Below are positions 60,301-64,000 of a stretch of 64,000 bases of DNA, one piece after another. Each line of letters starts with the position of its first letter. Within the stretch, counting starts at the first letter, position 1. The stretch covers positions 1 to 64,000 of the forward strand of contig JAUIKS010000039.1 in assembly GCA_030430565.1 (NCBI GenBank). Direction: 5' to 3'. The notes beneath the pieces are model-generated. The model was given only the letters and a program-made list of their open reading frames with translations, had not been told where the DNA came from and did not search any database. The position numbers and the translations under genes are program-made. This stretch comes from Polyangia bacterium (lineage in GTDB: Bacteria > Myxococcota_A > Polyangia > Nannocystales > Nannocystaceae).

Positions 60301-60358
60301 CGAGCTCGTCGCCGAGGTCGACGCCTGGCTCAAGGAGCATGTAGCAGCGGAGGGCTAG
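57308..60358 (+). CDS. Eukaryotic-type Ser/Thr protein kinase with transmembrane helix and C-terminal TPRs
   Basis: This protein of about 1016 residues has a kinase domain from about residue 75 to 340: RLGAGGMGVVYLARD (P-loop), VAIKHLHP (Lys), LVHRDFKPENVLI (catalytic loop), VTDFGLAS (metal site) and GTPLYMSPEQFAG (activation segment). A membrane helix (VALASVALALAGVGAGAAW, about 363-382) follows. The outer part contains at least eight tetratricopeptide repeats of the kinesin-light-chain type (HPTTAVTLSNIGLVHANRGE, HPDLVLPLTNLGNMYATQGR, HPSVAHPLTNLGHMYLQMHQ). This kinase-TM-TPR plan is common in myxobacteria. The GTG at 57308 is chosen because it follows AGGAAGAG; an earlier GTG is possible. 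Confidence 0.9.
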   Translation: MHRDEALHDTHDAETGAPASGLAVTAAAAVPGLSRPGAHGELEVDAVGQRAMLAKVAARLFGDDAEPETTYIGRFEVERRLGAGGMGVVYLARDPELDRAVAIKHLHPRLATGAELEVAERRMRREARAMARLAHPHVVNIHEVGTHDGQLFLAMEYVDGLTLADWLLTGERSWREILEVFCEAGEGLDEAHRVGLVHRDFKPENVLIGRGRAVKVTDFGLASVMSGEAAELTSTLETEPGAGTDGDSLGGSMTRTGAMLGTPLYMSPEQFAGEPTDARSDQFSFCVALYEALVGVRPFVGETMGELARAVLGGRLRPRPRVVEAPARVLAAVERGLLVEPDARWPSMGALLLELRRDPVPGRRRRVALASVALALAGVGAGAAWSARARAQKIAGCERAGASIEALWSPEVRAQLKASFEGTGLSFAATTAARALPLLDEFVSSWRQVRTDTCVQAEVEGGWAPELTEAADACLEERREQLASFVEALSSLGRDDGPGEAERRSLVRGAALAANKLPEVERCADTLWLRARPRPPDDARARAEVRRLRRALARASTLTNLARYDEASAVIEPALRDAEALGWAPLLASAHHRAGTLLVEEGRYAEAEAAHERAYFIAGEAGEDELAARAATSLTMVTGSSLARAEDGLRWSRAARMMHGRVVAEDGGAFETHILNNVAMIHIEQERYDEALEELDRARALAASLYGAEHPTTAVTLSNIGLVHANRGEFERSRELDEQVIKIREVTQGEDHPDLVLPLTNLGNMYATQGRFEEALTHFNRARELAERALRPGHPQVAHLLTSLGAIHGIMGDREEGVRALERAVELAAAATSEDHPSVAHPLTNLGHMYLQMHQLDAGRERLERAVEILERANGPEHADVAQPLIGLAATHHELGDYARALEMFTRALALLEGVMGAEHPDLGGPLTGMGKAALALGRREEAITSLRRALRLREAGDPVALAETRVSLARALGPEVEEASALAQQAHAALSESGGPPELVAEVDAWLKEHVAAEG

Positions 60359-60535
60359 GCGCTCGCCGCGGCCGCGGCGGTGCCCCCCACGCGCCTCGAG
60401 CCGGGCACGCGCGCGCCGACGCCCGCGTGCCCGCGCGTCGTCGATGACGCGCGCGCGCCGTCGCCCGCGTAGCGACCCCGACCGCATGGGCGCCCGCAGG
60501 GCCACGCGCTCGCCTCGGCGACGCGCGGGGGATCC

Positions 60536-60547
60536 GACTTCCTCACC
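60536..60547 (+). repeat. 12-bp direct repeat, right copy (GACTTCCTCACC)
   Basis: This copy is identical to 48079-48090 and encodes DFLT in the frame that continues KPIDFADFEATL and then the cyclase domain. Confidence 0.8.
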
Positions 60548-61291
60548 AAGCCGATCGACTTCGCGGACTTCGAGGCCACGCTCAACAAGACCTTCGCCCA
60601 CGTCCGCCAGCTGCGGACGGCGCTGCGCTCGATCCGCGAGAACCACATCCTGCGGATGTACGTCGACGAGGCCGCGCTCACCTTCATGCTGCGCTCCGAG
60701 CCGCCGGAGGCCAGCGAGTCCTCGGAGATCGTCGACGCGAGCGTCGCGTTCATCGACATCTGCTCGTTCACGTCGTTGACGGCCCGCGGCGACCCCGAGC
60801 ATGTCGTGCAGCTCTTGAATCACTACTTCAATTGCATCGTCGCCGATGTCCTCGACCACGGCGGCGGGGTCGACAAGTTCATCGGCGACGCGGTGATGGC
60901 GGTGTTCCGCGGCGAGGGGCACCTGCAGGCCTGCGTGCGCGCGTGCCTGGCCGCGCGCGAGCACATCGCGGCGCTGCAGACCGATCTCCAAGAGCAGCTC
61001 TCGTTCACGCCGAGCGTGTCGATCGGCATCAACTCGGGGCGCGCGCTGCTCGGGAATATCGGGGCGATGTGCGTCAACCGCTACGACTTCACGGTCGTCG
61101 GCGACATGGTGAACACGGCGGCCCATCTGCAGTCGCACGCGCCCGCGGGCCAGCTGTTCGTGCCCGCGGCGCTGCGGGAGCAGCTCGAGAAGGACTTCGA
61201 GATCGCGCCGCGCGGGTCGGTGCTGTTGAAGGGCCGGAAGGAGCGCACCGAGATCTTCGCGATCAAGGGCGCGCGGGATCCCTCGGCCTAG
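60536..61291 (+). pseudogene. Class III adenylate/guanylate cyclase domain, 5'-truncated
   Basis: The frame carries the end of a receiver domain (DFLTKPIDFADFEATL with the conserved Lys), a linker helix and a class III cyclase domain: VAFIDICSFTSLTARGD (metal Asp), GGVDKFIGDAVMAVF (Lys and second Asp), SVSIGINSGRALLG and FTVVGDMVNTAAHLQS. The expected transition-state Arg of the NxxxR motif is His (NTAAH). No start codon is in frame before ATG 60656, which would give a 211-residue cyclase without the receiver remnant. Upstream the frame closes at a TAG near 60469. It is probably the 3' half of the gene begun at 47743. Confidence 0.75.
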
Positions 61292-61423
61292 CCGTGCGCT
61301 TGTCGTTCGCGGCAGAACCCTCGCTAGCGACCAACAATTTCGGCGTGAGCCTACACGCGGACGCTCGCCGCGATCGCTACGTGACGACGCCGGCGGTGAC
61401 GGATGGAGCGCGCGGCGAGGCTG

Positions 61424-62407
61424 CTAGCGCGGCGACAGCTGAAGCGGCCAGCGGGCGCCGGGCTGGAGCTGCGCGGCGATGTCGGCCCAGGTCATCTCGG
61501 GGCTCGGCGGATCGATCGGGGCGGTCTCGAGCTGCACGGGGACGGCGACGAGCGCACCGGCGGCGGGCTTGACCCCGATCGTCATGATGTGCATGAAGGT
61601 CATCAGCTTGTCTCCCCAGTCGGGGCAGTCGCACTCACGCAGCGCGTCGGCGAAGCCGGCGGCCGTCAGCTCGCAGCGCTTCGACGCGGGCGCCGACGCG
61701 AGCGCGGCGAACACCTTGGTGATCGGCTCGCAGCCCTTGACCGTCGCCTCGATCCGCTCTGCCAAGAACATGGCGCGCTGTGACGCGTCGCGCGTGCTCA
61801 GCTCCTCCATGAGCTGCCCGTGAAACGCGGGATCGGCGGGCGCGGGCGCGGGCTGCTGGAGCGGGGCGGAGAGCCGCAGCTCCCCCGTGACGGCGCCGAC
61901 GGAGGCGAGCTGCGCCAGCGCGCGCGCGACCTCGGTCGCCTTCACGTCTTTGTGAACCGTGAGCGCCCAGCCGCTGTCGTAGGTGCGACCGGTGAGTCGC
62001 GCCAGATCACGCGCGCGCTCTGACTCGTACGTCCACTTGCGTGCGAGATCGTCGGGCTCGACGGTGAAGCTCCCGATCATCCACGCGTCCGCGGACAGCT
62101 CGATCGGGATCAGCTCGGCCGGCGCGCGGGTGCTGAGCCCCGCGGGGACGCCGGCGAGCGAGGCGCCGGCGATCTGCCCCTCGAGCGCGCACAGGGCCTC
62201 GAGCTGCGCTCGACGCCGCGCGCTGTACTGCTCGTCACAGGCCCCAGACTCAGCGGGCGCGGACCCGGCGGGCGCGGCGACCTTGACGTCGTCGCCGACG
62301 CCCGAGGGCGCCTGCTTCGATGAGCACGCCACCAGCCCGAGGGCGAGGAGGAGGAGCGCGATCGTGTCGCGGTAGTGGTAGGGGCGGGCGGTGGCTGACC
62401 TTCGCAC
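61424..62407 (-). CDS. Lipoprotein of unknown function
   Basis: This 327-residue protein has a signal peptide (TIALLLLALGLVAC, lipid Cys about residue 28) and an Ala/Pro linker. A mixed domain contains an early ACDEQYSARR...ALCALEG Cys pair and later CEPITKVF and CDCPDWGDKLM Cys residues. An ELIPIELSADAWMIGSFTVE and WALTVHKDVKATEVARALAQ pattern is seen, but no family is recognised. It is the last gene of a leftward group of small envelope proteins. Confidence 0.65.
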   Translation of the reverse strand: MRRSATARPYHYRDTIALLLLALGLVACSSKQAPSGVGDDVKVAAPAGSAPAESGACDEQYSARRRAQLEALCALEGQIAGASLAGVPAGLSTRAPAELIPIELSADAWMIGSFTVEPDDLARKWTYESERARDLARLTGRTYDSGWALTVHKDVKATEVARALAQLASVGAVTGELRLSAPLQQPAPAPADPAFHGQLMEELSTRDASQRAMFLAERIEATVKGCEPITKVFAALASAPASKRCELTAAGFADALRECDCPDWGDKLMTFMHIMTIGVKPAAGALVAVPVQLETAPIDPPSPEMTWADIAAQLQPGARWPLQLSPR

Positions 62408-62432
62408 GCGCGCACGCTACCACTCACGCGGG

Positions 62433-62735
62433 TCAACGAGGAGCCTTCTTGGGGTCCTCGCGCGGCGGATCCTGTGCCGGCGCGGCGCCGTCGCTGCCGC
62501 CGCCATCGGTCGCCGTCGCGGCGTCTGTGTCGGTGTCTGTGTCGGTGTCCGTCTCGGTGTCCGCGTCGGTGTCCGAGCCCGTCAGGGACTCGGTCTCCGG
62601 GAGCACTGAGCAGCGAAACGACGCGTCTTGGCCGCCGCACTCGGGCTCGACGCACGCGCTGACAGCGAGCGGGATGACGAGCGCGGCGGCGAGGCCGAGG
62701 AGGAGGACGGGGGCGGGGGGGTTGAGATGCACCAT
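62433..62735 (-). CDS. Small low-complexity lipoprotein with Thr-Asp repeats
   Basis: This 100-residue protein starts MVHLNPPAPVLLLGLAAALV with lipobox VSAC at about residue 28. CGGQDASFRCS follows, and a (TD)n tract is encoded by a 12-bp tandem repeat (about 62515-62580). It ends in a Pro/Asp/Lys tail. No folded domain is visible. It lies 25 bases before the next lipoprotein gene and 24 bases after the zinc-ribbon gene, so all three are likely co-transcribed. Confidence 0.6.
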   Translation of the reverse strand: MVHLNPPAPVLLLGLAAALVIPLAVSACVEPECGGQDASFRCSVLPETESLTGSDTDADTETDTDTDTDTDAATATDGGGSDGAAPAQDPPREDPKKAPR

Positions 62736-62758
62736 GGGACAGGGCCCATGATACCGGC

Positions 62759-63382
62759 TCAGTCGGGCGTCGTGATCGTCAACGCGGACCACCTGGCGAC
62801 GATCAGCTCGCTGTCGCCAGGGACGGCGACGACTCGCGCGACGCCGAAGCGGTGTCGATCGTCGCGCAGCGAGAGCAGCAGCTGACCGTCGACGGCGAGG
62901 CGCAGGCGATCACCGACGATTTCGAAGCGGAGCAGGCGTGGCTCGCGGAGGTCGAGGTCCGGCGCCTTGACGCGCGCGAGCACGGTCGACTTGCCCTCGT
63001 CGACGCGGTTGATCCGGAACCAGCCCGAGAGCAGCGCCTCGGCCCGGTACAGCGAGCGTTTTTGAACCCGCAGGTCGAGCGCGAAGCCAGCCGCCTTGTC
63101 GAGCTGCTCACAGGTCACGGCCGCGGTGACCTCCACGGTGGCGTCGTCGAGCACGGGGCCGCTGGTCATGAGGACGCGGGTCGAGCGGGCCGGCGCGACC
63201 TCGGCCGTGAGGCCGTCGCCGCTGTCGAACTTGACCAGGTCATCACGGACGTCCCAGCGCGGGTCATCGGCGCGCTTCGGGTTGCGGAGGACGACGTGCG
63301 CGCCGGGCTGCAGGACGTGGCCGCAGGCCTTGCAGAGCGTTCGGAGGCCCTCATTGGTGATGTGACAGTGGGAGCACTTCAC
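62759..63382 (-). CDS. Zinc-ribbon protein with a jelly-roll/LamG-like domain
   Basis: This 207-residue protein starts VKCSHCHITNEGLRTLCKAC, a four-Cys zinc ribbon (Cys-x2-Cys...Cys-x2-Cys). From about residue 55 a beta-sandwich follows (LVKFDSGDGLTAEVAPARST, YRAEALLSGWFRINRVDEGK, LRFEIVGDRLRLAVDGQLLL). The R-F-E-x-V-G-x-R-L-x-x-x-V-D-G-Q pattern resembles concanavalin/LamG or DUF1080-like domains. There is no signal peptide. GTG 63382 is chosen because it begins at the zinc ribbon; an ATG 18 bases upstream is possible. Function unknown. Confidence 0.65.
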   Translation of the reverse strand: MKCSHCHITNEGLRTLCKACGHVLQPGAHVVLRNPKRADDPRWDVRDDLVKFDSGDGLTAEVAPARSTRVLMTSGPVLDDATVEVTAAVTCEQLDKAAGFALDLRVQKRSLYRAEALLSGWFRINRVDEGKSTVLARVKAPDLDLREPRLLRFEIVGDRLRLAVDGQLLLSLRDDRHRFGVARVVAVPGDSELIVARWSALTITTPD

Positions 63383-63421
63383 GGCGCGAGTGTACAGCAT
63401 GCATGAGGCGCCCGCGCGGGC

Positions 63422-64000
63422 TCACGTCGCGAACGACCCGCTGCTCGAGGCGTGAGCGCGCGGGCTCGCGTCCCTGCCACGGCTCGCGCTGCCCTGGCTG
63501 CTCCCGCCGCTGCTGAAGAACCGCCGCTTGCGTCGCGCGTCGCGTGTGCGCTTGCTCCCGTGACCCCACCGCGCGAGCGTGCGCTCGAGGGCCGCGAGCA
63601 TGCGCTGATCTTCGCGCGGCTCGCCGACGTAGACGCGGAGGCCATCGGCGGCCGCGCCCACGCGGAAGCCGGCGGCCGCGAGCCGCTCGACGACGATGTC
63701 GCGACGCGCGAGCACCGAGGCCTGGGACTCGCGCGCGGACAGGGGCGCGACGCGGAGAAACAGCGAGTCGCAGCGGCTCGGCCAGACGCGCACGCTCTCG
63801 GCAGCGGGCGCGCCCACGAGCTGCTGGTAGACGCGACGACGCTGTCGCCGCGTCCTGGGCACGCGCGCGAGCAGCTCGTGCCGGTGATCGAGCGCGAGGC
63901 GTGCGACGAGCATCGAGCGGACGGGCACGGAGGGAGCGCGTGCGCGGGTGAGCGCGGCGACCTGGTCCGCGCGCGCGACGGCGTAGCCGACGCGGTGGGT
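63422..64000 (-). CDS. C-terminal part of a PLP-dependent aminotransferase (HisC-like), cut by the window end
   Basis: About 192 residues are visible, with the gene starting beyond base 64000. The frame enters as THRVGYAVARADQVAALTRA, equivalent to the R-x-G-Y-A-V/I segment just after the PLP Lys in histidinol-phosphate-type aminotransferases. It continues through the small domain (CDSLFLRVAPL, VERLAAAGFRVGAAADGLRV, YVGEPREDQRMLAALERTL), where the family has its R-I/V-x-x-G-x-x-E-N end. A basic Ser-rich tail of 45 residues follows, which is unusual. Substrate unassigned. Confidence 0.65.
   Translation of the reverse strand, partial: THRVGYAVARADQVAALTRARAPSVPVRSMLVARLALDHRHELLARVPRTRRQRRRVYQQLVGAPAAESVRVWPSRCDSLFLRVAPLSARESQASVLARRDIVVERLAAAGFRVGAAADGLRVYVGEPREDQRMLAALERTLARWGHGSKRTRDARRKRRFFSSGGSSQGSASRGRDASPRAHASSSGSFAT

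Noticed and set aside
60359..60535. Possible receiver-domain remnant upstream of the cyclase fragment
   Set aside because: The in-frame residues before DFLT (ALASATRGGS) resemble a receiver slightly, but further upstream there is only Arg/Pro-rich sequence and a stop, so chance similarity is as likely.

Overview
This is a very GC-rich, densely coded chromosomal window that fits a myxobacterium (Myxococcota), most likely of the Nannocystis/Plesiocystis/Enhygromyxa group. The evidence is the many secreted lipoproteins with Ser/Thr/Gly or Gly-Asp (GDGDGD) linkers after the lipid-anchored Cys, a two-vWA surface protein ending in a MYXO-CTERM sorting signal, a DUF4215-type Cys-rich repeat, and a large Ser/Thr kinase with TPRs. 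The taxonomic call is inference from protein style; no marker gene was compared.

Region 1 (1-5893) is a mobile island ending at a tRNA-Val(CAC) gene. It holds the 5' part of an IS3-type element with a frameshifted orfB, an orphan ORF, a four-gene transposon-like module (Zn/HTH protein, DDE transposase, TnsC/ExeA-like ATPase, RecA-fold AAA_25 ATPase) bracketed by large hairpins, and the C-terminal stub of a tyrosine integrase beside the tRNA.

Region 2 (5998-19710) holds a TetR regulator and alpha/beta hydrolase sharing a 14-bp operator-like palindrome, a small basic Cys protein with its own terminator, two large stand-alone N6-adenine methyltransferases, an aminotransferase, a Lys-rich SAP/PADR1-like DNA-binding protein, and two divergent citrate synthase homologues.

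Region 3 (19739-37999) is rich in envelope proteins: lipoproteins, a metzincin protease, the vWA/MYXO-CTERM protein, beta-helix and propeller proteins, two aminopropyltransferases, a GH3 glycosidase and a DUF389 membrane protein.

Region 4 (38046-44061) is the best candidate for an undescribed system. A radical SAM/SPASM enzyme, a B12-type radical SAM enzyme fused to a degenerate protein-isoaspartate-methyltransferase-like domain, and an HExxH protein form one tight operon. It is followed by three paralogous small proteins with a shared leader, repeated TGPCL motifs and a conserved C-terminal helix, which look like modified-peptide precursors.

Region 5 (46581-61291) starts with a histidine kinase and a receiver domain cut short at DFLT, and ends with an adenylate cyclase that resumes at DFLT. 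A 12-bp direct repeat bounds the 12.4 kb between them, and joining the repeats in silico restores one 363-residue receiver-cyclase frame. The intervening segment carries an OmpR/PhoB-type regulator, a lipoprotein gene preceded by a near-canonical Pho-box promoter, a TonB-dependent receptor with its tonB-exbB-exbD-exbD operon, and a Ser/Thr kinase. The right end (61424-64000) is a leftward group of small envelope or unknown proteins and the C-terminal part of a PLP aminotransferase.
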